Source: Medakamo hakoo (Eukaryota > Chlorophyta > Trebouxiophyceae > Coccomyxaceae). From it: 64,000 nucleotides of DNA. The notes beneath the pieces were generated by a model, which ran no database searches, had not been told where the DNA came from, and worked only from the letters and a program-made list of their open reading frames with translations. Numbering within the stretch: the first letter of the stretch is position 1; every line of letters starts with the position of its first letter. Location of the stretch: contig CP089451.1 of NCBI GenBank assembly GCA_026636295.1, positions 620,001-684,000 of the forward strand, in the 5' to 3' direction. The position numbers and the translations under genes are program-made. Positions 19,216 to 29,113 of this stretch are shown one piece after another.

Positions 19216-21441
19216 TCACGCCTCGTCCGCCTCCCCGCCTCCTCCGCCGTCTTCTGCGCCTTCCGCCACCGCCGCCGCAGCCGCCGCCGCCGCCTTCGCC
19301 CACGCCTCTTCAACCAAGCCGGGCGCAATGTACGTAAAGCCGTCAAACGCCGCCCCCGGCGGCGTCTGTCCAGGCGGCGCGTCGTCAGTCGGCGCCGGCA
19401 CCGGCCCAACATCCCGCGGCGTGCCCACCGGCGAATCCTCCGGCGCCAGGTCCGTCCAGATGCGGTCGAAGTTTTCGACAGAGTCGTGCTGGCGCAAGGA
19501 CGGGCGGAAGGGCGAGGCAACGCGCCCCTCGGCCAGCGCCGTCCAGTCGACGCGAGAAAAAAAGGCGTGGCCCATCACGTCGGCGGAACCCGTCGGGCCG
19601 TAGCCCAGGCGTTTCGGCGGCTCGCGGACGAGGAGGGCGCGCAGCAGGGCCTGGGCTTCACGCGACAGGTACGGCGGGAGTTTGAGCTTGCCGTTGAGGA
19701 TCTGGCGCTGCAGCGCCGCGCGGCCCTTGGCGCGGAAGGGCGGCACGCCGCACAGCATTTCGTACAGCAGGATGCCGACGCTCCACCAGTCGACGGCCTT
19801 GCCGTGGCCGCGCCCCGCCACGACTTCGGGCGCCATGTACTCGACCGTCCCAATGAAGGAGTTGGCGGCGCGGCCGCCCTCGTCGTGGGCCAGCCCCGCT
19901 TTGGCCAGCCCGAAATCCGTGACTTTCACGTGCCCCGCCGCGTCCAGCAACACGTTTTCGGGCTTGAGGTCGCGGTGCACAAAGCCCAGGCCGTGCAAGT
20001 GCGCGACCGCCAGCACAATCTCCGCCGTGTACAGCCGGGCCAGGTCCTCGGAGAAAATGCCCTGGCGGTACAGCTGGAAGAACAGGTGGCCGCCCGCGAC
20101 GAAGTCCAGGACGAGGTACAGCTTGGCCTCCGTCTGAAAAGAGTAGCGCAGCGTGACGATGTACGGGTGGACGACGCTCGTCAGCACATCCCTCTCCGCC
20201 CGGACGTACGCGCCCTGGCCCTTGGCGAGGATGGGCGCCTTGCGCATGACCTTCATGGCGTACACGGCGCCCGTCCCGCGCTGGCGCACCTGGAACACCT
20301 TGCCAAAGGCGCCCTTCCCCACGACGCGGAGCAGGGTGAAGTCGTCCGGCCCCACGCGGGTGGGGGCGGGCGGGGCGGGCGGCGGGCGGCCCAGGCTGGA
20401 GGTGGAGGGCGTGGGGGGTGGAGGGCCCGCCGCCGACGGGCCGGGCTGGTCGGCCTCGGCCGCTGCAACCTTGGCCTCTTCCTTTTCGTCTTTGGACGAC
20501 GGCCCGGCGACCTCCACCCGGGCGGCGGGAGGTGGGGGCGGTTCCTGCGCGGTTCCAGCCACGGCACCGCCTCCTTCACCCAGCGCCGCCGCGTCGCTGA
20601 CGAGGGGCGAGGCGATGACGGACGCCGACCCGCCGACGACCGCCAGGCGCAGCGACGCGAGCGCGGCTTCTGCCTCCGCGACGGCGGCGGCGCGGGACGG
20701 GGAGGGGGACGGGCCGGCGTAAGGAGCGGAGCCAGGTCCGCCTGTGGGTGCGCCGCCAGGGTGAGAGGACGTCTGTCGTGTTAATGGGACGGGGGTGTCG
20801 TGAGTGTGTTGGGGGGTGGGGGTGGGACCGCCAACCCACCGCGCTCTCCACCCCGCCCCATCCCCACCGCCCCCCCACCCCAAACGCACCGAGCTCCGCG
20901 TCGGCGTCAACGGCCCGGCACCACCAGGACCGTCGTCTATATCGCTGGCCGACGCGTGGAACAGGTCGTCAAAGGTCAGGTCGTCCGGGTGGGCGGCACC
21001 GCCTCCGCTGGAGGCCGAGGTCGGGCGGCCGGCCGATGGAGGCACCGCCGGCGGTGGTTGCGCCAGGCGGGCGGCTTGGGAGAGGGGCCGGGCCCGGCCA
21101 CGGCGCATGTCCATGGGTGCTGAGGTAGCTGTCGGCGTGCCCCGTGCGCTGGTGATGGGCTCGGACGGCGTGGCGGGCGGCGCGGCGGCGGCGGCTGCAG
21201 CCCACGAGCGGCCGGCCGTCGTCGTCGACGGCGTCGGCCGCGCGTGCGTTGAGTCGCCGCCGAACGCGGCGTCCTCGTCGCCTCCGCTTCCCGGCCGGCT
21301 CAGCGCGGCAGCGGGCTGGGCCCACCCGGCGGGCCGCCACTCGGCGGCGTGCGGGTTGAGCGCCATTGTTGAGCGCGCGAAACGAAAAGTTGTTTTTCGT
21401 TCCGCGGCCGGCGCCGAACGCGTTTTTGACGAGCGGAGCAT
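19216..21441 (-). CDS. AGC protein kinase, S6K-like
   Basis: The frame from 21441 to 19216 encodes 741 aa, but a likely 117-nt in-frame intron (20889-20773, GTGCGT...GACAG) sits in the N-terminal region, so the mature form may be about 702 aa. A second ATG at 21366 is an equally good start. Kinase landmarks are GKGAFGKV, AMKV, HRDLKPEN, TDFGLAKAG, activation loop NSFIGTVEYMAPE and VDWWSVGILLYEML. An AGC C-tail ends in the hydrophobic motif FDGFTY, typical of S6K/PDK1-dependent kinases. The N-terminal FDDLF (codons 157-161) resembles a TOR-signalling (TOS) motif. Plant S6K phosphorylates ribosomal protein S6 downstream of TOR. The tail after the hydrophobic motif is Ala/Gly-rich. Confidence 0.88.
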   Translation of the reverse strand: MLRSSKTRSAPAAERKTTFRFARSTMALNPHAAEWRPAGWAQPAAALSRPGSGGDEDAAFGGDSTHARPTPSTTTAGRSWAAAAAAAPPATPSEPITSARGTPTATSAPMDMRRGRARPLSQAARLAQPPPAVPPSAGRPTSASSGGGAAHPDDLTFDDLFHASASDIDDGPGGAGPLTPTRSSVRLGWGGGGDGAGWRARWVGGPTPTPQHTHDTPVPLTRQTSSHPGGAPTGGPGSAPYAGPSPSPSRAAAVAEAEAALASLRLAVVGGSASVIASPLVSDAAALGEGGGAVAGTAQEPPPPPAARVEVAGPSSKDEKEEAKVAAAEADQPGPSAAGPPPPTPSTSSLGRPPPAPPAPTRVGPDDFTLLRVVGKGAFGKVFQVRQRGTGAVYAMKVMRKAPILAKGQGAYVRAERDVLTSVVHPYIVTLRYSFQTEAKLYLVLDFVAGGHLFFQLYRQGIFSEDLARLYTAEIVLAVAHLHGLGFVHRDLKPENVLLDAAGHVKVTDFGLAKAGLAHDEGGRAANSFIGTVEYMAPEVVAGRGHGKAVDWWSVGILLYEMLCGVPPFRAKGRAALQRQILNGKLKLPPYLSREAQALLRALLVREPPKRLGYGPTGSADVMGHAFFSRVDWTALAEGRVASPFRPSLRQHDSVENFDRIWTDLAPEDSPVGTPRDVGPVPAPTDDAPPGQTPPGAAFDGFTYIAPGLVEEAWAKAAAAAAAAVAEGAEDGGGGGEADEA

Positions 21442-21613
21442 GCGTGGGGCCGGCGTTCACTGTCATTACCGTCCCGCGCGCCTCTCCATCGCACGGCGCT
21501 CACGGCCTTTCCCAGCAAAAGCGCCGCCGTCTGCTGAACACAAGGCACCCGTGAGCCAGGGCGCGCGCACTGCGGGAACACAGAGGCCCAGGCGGTCACG
21601 GGCCCCGCCACCC

Positions 21614-22159
21614 ATGCCGCCGCAGCCACCCGCGGCAACGCTGCGCCGCGCCCTCATCCTGGCGGCCGACGTCCCCGCCGCCGCCCGCTTCTACAGCGAA
21701 GGTCTAGGGCTGGGCGTGGCATCCCTGACCGAGCGGTGGGCTGATTTACGAGGGCCGGGCGGGCGGCCGGCCCTGGCGATCAAGGCGGCGGACAGGTGAG
21801 GGGTGGATGGATGGGGGTTGGGGATGGATGGGGGGCGGGCGGGGTGGGATGGAAACGCCTGTGCCGCGCGCTCCCCACTCTCTCACGCAAGGACCCCCCA
21901 CGCGCACAAAACCAGCCTGTCCCAAACCACCGCCGGCTACACGCCCTTCCTCTGCTTCACCGTCCCCGACCTGCAAGCGGCCCTGTCCCGGTGCCTGGCC
22001 CTGGGCGGGTCCTTGGACGGGCCTGTCCACTACCCTCCACCCAGGCAAGAGAAACAGGGCGAGAGTGGTGGTGGGATTGGCGGCGTGGGCGCGGGCGGTC
22101 CCGTGGCGGCCATACGGTCACCGGACGGCCACATGATAGCACTGGAAGAGGAGGGGTGA
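21614..22159 (+). CDS. VOC/glyoxalase-fold protein
   Basis: Exons 21614-21795 and 21892-22159 give about 149 aa. The splice joins AADR to TPHAHK in phase. The N-terminal unit (RRALILAADVPAAARFYSEGLGL) and the C-terminal unit (TVPDLQAALSRCLALGG, then IRSPDGHMIALEEEG) are the paired beta-alpha-beta halves of the vicinal oxygen chelate fold. The C-terminal Glu cluster could provide a metal ligand. The usual first-half metal His is not obvious, so glyoxalase I activity should not be assumed. It diverges from the S6K gene (172 bp). Confidence 0.75.
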
Positions 22160-22247
22160 TAGGTGTGTGTGGGGAGAGAGAGAGAGAGCGGCGACCGTGT
22201 TGCAGAAAACTTCTATCTCGAACTTTTTTTTCTCGTTACAGGAAACG

Positions 22248-22624
22248 CTACTTTTTCAGCCCGCTCCGTAAAGTCCCGTCTTGCAAACCCGCCGCCAGGC
22301 GGGCGAAACGATCGGCCGTCAACCGCACTCGTAAGTGGGGTTGGCGGGCGTAGGCGGCGAAGGCGGCGGCCGAGGGCGAGGACGGGCGTGGAAGTGGCGG
22401 CAGCGGCTTTGGTCGTGGTGGCGGTTGCTGCTGCTGCGCCAGCGCAGCCACGGGTGGCGCCGGTGCCGCCAAGGGCGCCGGCTCGGGCTCAGGCTCGCCC
22501 AGCACCTGCATCGCCGGCGTCGGCGGCGAGGGCGGCAGGGCGACCGGGTGCGAGGCGATGAGCGGTGGAGGCGCCGGTCCCACGTCGTCAAAGCGCGCCC
22601 AAAAACTGCCGGACGAAGGTTGAG

Positions 22625-22655
<31 letters not shown>

Positions 22656-23675
22656 CAGGCCCACCGCGCTCGCACCCAGCGGGCCCGCGGCCTTGACGCG
22701 CGCAGCACTCTCACCCCAGGCCAGGCGGGCGGAATTCAGGGCGTCCAGCGCGTCCAGCACCGCTGCCAGCTCGGCCGCGCCCGTGCCTTCGCCCGCTCCA
22801 GCCGACACGGCCGCTTGGACAGCCCGCGCGAAGCCGGCCGCTTCCGCGGCGGCCGCGTCGCCCGTCGCCACCAGGTCTGGTGGAGGTGCGGCGGTGCGCC
22901 CTGCCGGGCCCACCGCCGCCCGCAGCTGGCCGGACAGGTCGGTCAGGCGGGCAGTTGCCGCAGCAAAACGGTCGACCAGGGCGGCAGGTGGTTCGGGCAG
23001 AGACGGCGCCGGTTCTTGTTGCCGCGGCGGCGGCGCGGTCGGTCCCGGGCTGGTCGTCGTCTCCGCGACGGCCAGCGTGACGGGCAGGCTGAGAAAACCG
23101 TTGAGGAAGTCGGTGCCGCGCTCGGCGGGCGCAGAGGGAGAGGGCGGCCCGGCCGCCGCGGTCGTGGCGGCGGCGGCGCGGGCAGCACGTGCGCCCTCCG
23201 TCGGCCCGGCCAGCACGCCCGCCGCCAGAGCACTGCCTCTCGGCGCGGTCTGCGCCAGGGACCGCAACTCCGCCGCGGCTTCAAAGCCCAGGGCCTCGGC
23301 GCCGAACGCGGCGCTCCAGTCGACGAGCAGCTGGGTCGCGGCGAGGGACGGCCCGCCACCGGGCTGGGACGCCAGGCGGGCCAACACAGCCGGCCAACCG
23401 CTGGAAGATAAGGCTGAGCGCACGCGTTCACCACCACTGCGGGCAATGGTGTCGAGCGCGGTCAAGGCGGCCAAGGCAGGGGCGCTGGAGGCGGCGGCGG
23501 TCGGTGTTGAGGCCAAGACAGCGCGCGCGCGGGCGTCGTCGCTTTCGGCAGGCCGGCCGAGCGACCGCGCAACTAGCGCGCTTCGCTCCAGGGCGGGCCA
23601 GTCCAGGCCGTCCGCGCCCAGCCAGGCGGGCGCGTGGGCCGCCGGCGCCGGCTCGTGCCGGCGGAAAAAAGCCAT
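22248..23675 (-). CDS. VHS-GAT-like endosomal sorting protein (TOM1-like)
   Basis: Single exon, about 475 aa from the ATG at 23675 (an upstream ATG at 23714 is possible). Residues about 40-150 have the helical pattern of a VHS domain (ALTALDTIARSGGERVRSAL, then LLVDWSAAFG). Residues about 235-330 fit a GAT three-helix bundle, ending LDALNSARLAWGE. TOM1-like VHS-GAT proteins bind ubiquitinated cargo in the plant ESCRT-0 substitute. The rest is Pro-rich, with a run of ten or more prolines, a WARF (WxxF) adaptor motif and a C-terminal basic segment (RVRLTADRFARLAAGL). Divergence is high and the assignment rests on helix pattern. The divergent gap to ribophorin II is only 106 bp. Confidence 0.55.
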
Positions 23676-23781
23676 CTTTTGCCTTGGAAAATTTAGGCTG
23701 TGGAGGGCGGGCACACACCGCGCTCCACACCTTCATTTTTCGACGGGCCGCGGAGAGGACACTCCACCCCTCAACCATAAG

Positions 23782-24899
23782 ATGCGTTCCCTGCTCGCGT
23801 ACGCGGCCATCTTGGCGACGGTGACGACGTCCTCCCTGGCGGTAAGCGGGAATGGCGGGTGGCCGTCGGCGCCGCGACAATCAAGTTGAGATCCACACGC
23901 ATTGAAAAAAAAACGATCCCCGCACGAAAAAACACAACAGTCCGCCCAGCTCGCCATCCGTGACGTCACCGTCAAAGTGGGCGACGCGTCCCTGACGGCC
24001 AGCCCGCCGGCGGCCCTGGACGCGCCGCTGGCCCTGGGCCAGGAGGAGGCGTTGAAGGTGAAGAGAGAGAGTGTTTTTTTTCTTTTCGCGCTCACGCGCT
24101 CGCGCACCCCTCCCTCCCGCTCTTCAACCTGCGCCTCTCAACTCACCCCTCTTCCCGCCTCTCCACACATCATCAGATCGACATGGTCGTCACAGCCGCC
24201 GGCCGCCCGGCCTCCCCCCTCCAAGTCGGTGCCCTGTTCCGCCACCGCGAAACCAAAGCGTCCGCCTTTATTCCGGGCGCCAAACGCGGCGCGGCCGGGT
24301 CGGGCAAACACGCTGTCGAAGTCTCGCCTGCGGGCCTGGCCTTGCAGCTCGGCCTGTCCCCTGACGCGCCCGGCGCCTGGGGTGCCTTTGACCTCCAAGT
24401 CCTGGTGGGCGACGCGGGCGGGGCGGAACCGTACGTCTGGACGGCCGGCCGGGTGGACGTGTCGGAACCCGCTGCGCCGGAGGAGGGCGCGGCCGCGTCG
24501 CCCTCGCCCGCGGCCGCCCGCCCCGTGCTGGCCGCGCTGCCCGATTTCGATCACATCCGCCGCCCGCCCGCCCGCCAGGCTCCCGCTGGACTGGCCATCG
24601 TGTTCTCAGCTCTGACGCTCCTCCCCCTGGCTGGCCTGTTCATCGCCCTGCACCGGGCGGGCGCGCTCAACCTGCGGACCTTCCCCGCGTCGGGCGGCCC
24701 GCTCGCGGCCGCGGCGGGCTTCCACGCCTGCCTGGCCGCTGGGTTGGGCTTGGCCTTGCTGTTCTGGACGCGCCTGAACTTGGTGCAAACCCTGCCCCTG
24801 GCGGGCGGGTTGGGCCTGGTCACGCTGGTGGTGGGGCACAAGGCCCTGTCCCAGCACGCGGCCAAGCGCGGGGCCGGGGTGGCGAAAAAGGCGGAGTAG
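23782..24899 (+). CDS. RPN2: Ribophorin II / Swp1, oligosaccharyltransferase subunit
   Basis: Three exons (23782-23841, 23941-24057, 24177-24899) give about 299 aa. Exon 1 is exactly a signal peptide (MRSLLAYAAILATVTTSSLA). A lumenal beta-rich domain follows (LAIRDVTVKVGD..., AYVWTAGRVDVSE-like). Three C-terminal membrane helices come after the FDHIRRPP junction and end with a Lys/Ala tail (VAKKAE), compatible with ER retention. The family member is short, lacking the large N-terminal repeats of animal ribophorin II and so resembling yeast Swp1. The complex N-glycosylates nascent proteins in the ER. Confidence 0.88.
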
Positions 24900-24985
24900 G
24901 AGGGCGAGGGGGGGTTCCGTTTTTGTTGTTTTTTCCTTCCCGCTTTGTTCCCGCGCCCACACACCCCCACCTCGCCTCCCCCCGT

Positions 24986-26617
24986 TCACGCCGCCTCGAA
25001 GACGGACGCGTACGGCACGTCCGTGAACCGCTCCCCCGCCGGATCCTCCACGGGGTCCATGTCCCGTTCCATAAACTCCCGCAGCACCATGGCCGCCAGG
25101 CTGGGCGTCCCGTCCCCGATGAACGCCCCGTCCCACCGCATGATGGGCGCGAGCTTGATGCCCGTCCCCATGGCGAAGGCCACCCGGGCGGCGTGCGCTT
25201 CCACGAGCGTGAAGTGGCGGCGGGTGACGGTCTTGACGACGGCGCGCAGGTCGTCCGAGCCTTCCAGCCACTGTTGGAGGGTGTGTGTGTTTTGTAGTTG
25301 CCAGGTGAGTGTTTTCCGTGCGTGAGCAGCGGCGCGCCCCCCCTCTGCTGACGGGCGCGCACTCGTCGTCCGTGCGGTCAGGTCAATGTTAACGATCTGA
25401 ATCAGTGGGCGGATGGCCCAAAATCTCATGCGAAAGATGGTGATTAATAAAGGATCGGTTGTTTGTGACTCATCTTCCCGCGGACGACCCGGCGCGGTGT
25501 GTTTGGAACGCCGTTTTTTCCGTGCGTGCGGCTGGCAACTCACCGATGGCAGGAGGTCGACCACGCGCTGGGCGGTCACGGACGCGAGCGACCGGTCAAA
25601 CGGCGGGATGACCAGCTCGCCGTCCTGGGTCACGATGCCCAGCGCCGCGTTGACGGCTTCCGTGACGACGCCACTGTCCGGGTCGGCGAAGCAGCCCAGG
25701 TCAAAGCCCGCCGCCTCCGCTTCCGCCTGGGCGAGCGCGTTGCGCAGGTAGTTGGTGGACTTGATGCGCGCGGCCCAGGCGTCGGGCGGGGCGAGCGCCG
25801 TCGAGGTGTGGACGTTGATGCCCGTCGGCTCGCCGTCGCGGGCGATGCGGGCGTCCCGCCCGCCCGGGCGGGGGGTGTACACGGCCACGTGCAGCGACGG
25901 GCGCCGGCACTCCGACGGCGAGAGGCCGTACCCGCCGCGGCCGGCGCCCAGCCAGATGCGGATGGACGCGTCCATGACGCGCGCGGCCGCCGCCGTTTCC
26001 AGGACGGTGCGCCGGACCTGGGCGCGGGAGAAGGGCAGGGCCAGCCCCGCCGCCGCCGCACACCCGTAGAAACGGTCCAGGTGGGCGTCCAGCATGTAGA
26101 TGCGGCCCTCGATCAGCGCGGCCGTGTCAAACACGGCGTGGCCGCGGTGGACGCCGTGGTCGTCGGCCGCGAGCACCATCAGCGCCGGCTCGGTGATGAC
26201 GCCGCCCAGGTCAGAAGAGTAGAGCGCTTTGTACCGGTCCGCATCGTCCGGGTGGACGGCGGAGACGAGGGCGTCCAAGACCTGCGGTGCGTGTGTGGGG
26301 CGGGGCGGGCGGATGGAAGGTTGGGTCCGTCACTGGCCGCGGCGGCTGCGTTTTTTTTTTCTTTTCCGTCACGCGTCGCATCCACCGCCGCTCCACCCTT
26401 TCTCCAAACTAACCTGGTGCGGGGCCAGCGTGATAGTCGGCGTCGTGACAGGCCCGTACGCTTTAGCCGGCGGGTCGATGACAAAGCCGGCGCCGGCGGT
26501 CGACGTCGTCGCGGCCGCACCCGTCGCAGTGCGGGGAATGGGCACGCATTTTTGGTGGGGCCGGAGGCGCGGCGGGGGCCGGGCCAAGGCGGGCTGGCGG
26601 GTTAGGGCCAGAGTCAT
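24986..26617 (-). CDS. Class IV PLP aminotransferase: plant-type D-amino-acid transaminase / ADC lyase homologue
   Basis: Exons 26617-26414, 26281-25544 and 25270-24986 give about 408 aa. The first 45 residues are a likely transit peptide. The sequence follows Arabidopsis At5g57850 closely (YSSDLGGVITEPALMVL, DDHGVHRGHAVFDTA, LDAHLDRF, LSPSECRRPSL). The PLP lysine is in IKSTNYLRNAL. In plants this fold serves as D-amino-acid transaminase and as 4-amino-4-deoxychorismate lyase making p-aminobenzoate for folate; sequence alone does not choose between them. The terminal block has GTGIKLAPIMRWDG and IGDG. Tail-to-tail with ribophorin II (86 bp). Confidence 0.85.
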
Positions 26618-26765
26618 GGCTCGTGTGGGATTTGTGTGTGGGTAAGGGCGGGGTGACGCGGGGCGGCCCGTGTCGAAAAGTCTAGCCGTTGTCGTCGGTT
26701 CGGACCAATGCACGGCCGCACGGACAAAAAACTCTCCCCCACTCTGCCAAAAAAAACGAAACGAA

Positions 26766-27400
26766 ATGCTGGCCGCCCGCCCAACCCTCACACCCACACG
26801 CACGGCAAGTGGCGTGCTGACGACCCGCCCATCCCAGCCGTCCATCTCGCGTCCCCAGCCCTGGCCGCGTGGCAGCGGCGGACTGGCGGTTGCGGCCGCT
26901 GCGCCGACCGGCGGCACCGACCCTGCGCCGCCTTCCACTGCCGAGCCGGCCGACGCGGACGGTTTGCTGCCCGAGGAGGACTTTGTGGTGAGTGGGCAGG
27001 GTGAGGCTGGCGTGCGTGTGGGACGACGACACGCCATCGCCCGGCCGTGGAGGCGTGTACTAGAAGATCCAACCACACGCACCGCCGTGGCCGCGGCCGT
27101 GGCCCCTTCCCCCCCCCCCCTCTCACTCCACGCCCCCTTCTCCAACAGGTCCCGGGCACGCCCAATGATTCGCTGACCTCCAACACCGCCCTGGGCCGGG
27201 CAGTCGGCTCGGCGTGCGAGGAACTGGAATCCCTCGCGGCGCTGGAGGCCGAAGCGGCCAGCGCGGCCGCGGAACTGTTGTTGAAGCTGGGGTACAGGGT
27301 GTCGAAGGTGGCGGACGGTCCGCCGGCTGGGGGGGATGGAGGGGGCGAGGAGGAGGCCGCAGGGGCGGGCGGTGGTGGCGGTGGGCCGGGCGCGGCGTGA
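26766..27400 (+). CDS. Hypothetical protein with probable transit peptide and helical domain
   Basis: Exons 26766-26987 and 27149-27400 give about 157 aa, with the splice after EEDFV in phase 0. Residues 1-45 (Thr/Ser/Arg/Pro, almost no acidic residues) look like a plastid or mitochondrial presequence. Residues about 75-130 form one long helix (VGSACEELESLAALEAEAAS, then AAELLLKLGYRVSKV), and the tail is Gly/Glu-rich and disordered. I do not recognise a named family. It diverges from the transaminase gene across 148 bp and sits 129 bp before the TMEM161-like gene. Confidence 0.6.
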
Positions 27401-27529
27401 GCGGGAAAAAACTTGCAACACACCGAAAAGAGGGAGCCGCGAGGCAGGGCCGTGTGGGTTTGAGAGTGTCCTCCCCACTCCGTCGTTCGCGGGGGCTAGG
27501 CGAGAGCGCCGGCCGGACGACGGCAAACG

Positions 27530-28988
27530 ATGGGGTTCCTCGCGCTGCACGCCGCCAACCTGTGCGCTTCTCTGATCACGTTTCTGCTCTTTGACAAGTG
27601 AGTGACCTTGGCTTCATGCCTGCGTGTGTGTGTGGGGAAACGCGCGCGGTGAGCGGACAGAACGCGCACAGCAGCGTGCGCGAACACAGCGTGGAAGGCA
27701 TGCAAAAACGCACGCCGACGGCTCTCCACTCTCAACAACCCACAGGCTCGGCCTCGCGTCACGCTGGCTCGCGGGCGTCCGCGCCTACCGCGTCCCGGCC
27801 GCGACCGCGTCCGACCCGCCCGGCCTGGGCTCAGCTGAACAGATCGGCGTCGTCCCACTGTCCCCGCCGGGCGTGCGTGCGCTGGCTTTTTACGGCGAGT
27901 GGGCGGCCGCCGGGTCCATCCTCGCCCTGTTGGCCGCAAACGCGGCCGTCGACGCGGTCCGCCCGGGTGGCGGCGGGCCGTCTGCTTGTGCGGGCGTCAT
28001 TGCGGCGACAGTGGGCGTGTGTTGCCTGTTGAAGGCGGAAGCCGACACGCTGGGCTGGCTGCGCCGCAACCCGCGCGTGCCCCTCGCCGCGGGCGGGCTG
28101 GTTGGGGGCGCGACCGCCGCCGCCCTCCTCGCCCGGCCCGCCTGGTTCCCCGGCGTGCTTTTGTCGGCGGGCGCCACGGACGCGTCGGCTGCCATCACTC
28201 GCGTCAACGAAGAGCTGGTCGACGTCGTCCGCCCACCCGCCCTGGCGGCCGTCATCGGCGCGGGCGCGGCCGCCGCGGCCGCCCTGCTCCCGGCCGCGGC
28301 CGCGCGCGCGGTCCGCTCCGGCGAGCTCGCCTGCCGCCCGCCGGCGTGGGGGGCCGACCTGTTGCAAGCGAGTGTGGCGGGGCGCTTGGCTGTGTCCGCC
28401 GCCCTGGCCGCTCCCCTCCTCACCGTCCTGCTGTGGTGCCCGCCCGCTGCGGCGGTGTGGGGCCTGCGCACGCCGGCCGACCTTGGCGCGGCCCAGGCGG
28501 CGGCCCTCATCCTCCAGGGCGCCGCCCTCGCCGCCGCCGCCCGTCCGCTGGTCTCTGGCCACCTAGGCTCGTCGCTGTGCGTGTGGTACACGCGCAAGCA
28601 CGGCCTGCTGGGGCCGGCCTTTGAGAAAGCAGAGCAGCAGCCAGGGAGGGGCGAGGGCTCGGCGGCGGCGCCGCGCCCGCCGCCGCCGTCGGAAGCGGCC
28701 AAGGCGGGCGAAGTCGCCCGCCTGGCGTCGCGCGTTGTGCTGTATTTGACGGGTAAAGCCGCGCTGCAGGTCGCTGCGCCGGCCGCCTTACTGGCCGGGT
28801 GCGGCGTCGCGGGACTGTACGGCGTGACGGCCCCGCCCGCCACACCAGGCGCGCCGCTCGCCCGCAGCCTGGGCTTGGGCGTCGGAGGCGCGGCGGCGGT
28901 GGTTTGGGCGGGCTGCATTGCCTGGCACTTGCTGCTGTTTCGGATTGGCTTCCTGACAGACGTGCCCGCGGCGAGGGTGGGGACATGA
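27530..28988 (+). CDS. Multi-pass membrane protein, TMEM161-like
   Basis: Exons 27530-27597 and 27746-28988 give about 436 aa. Around eight hydrophobic segments are spread over the whole length. The N-terminus (MGFLALHAANLCASLITFLLF then RWLAG...YR) and the order of helices and loops recall TMEM161A/B, including the conserved-looking FYGEW after a Pro-rich loop and a long cytosolic loop before the last two helices. The function of that family is poorly known. The assignment is from layout and scattered residues only. Confidence 0.5.
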
Positions 28989-29113
28989 TCGAGCCCGACA
29001 ATAGTTTCTCGGCATTGTGATGAAAGAGGGGGGATGAAAATGATGGGTGGTTGCATGCAGAAAAAACTTTTTTCAAGAAAAAAACGCATGCCTCGTGCCA
29101 AAACTGTAATTTC

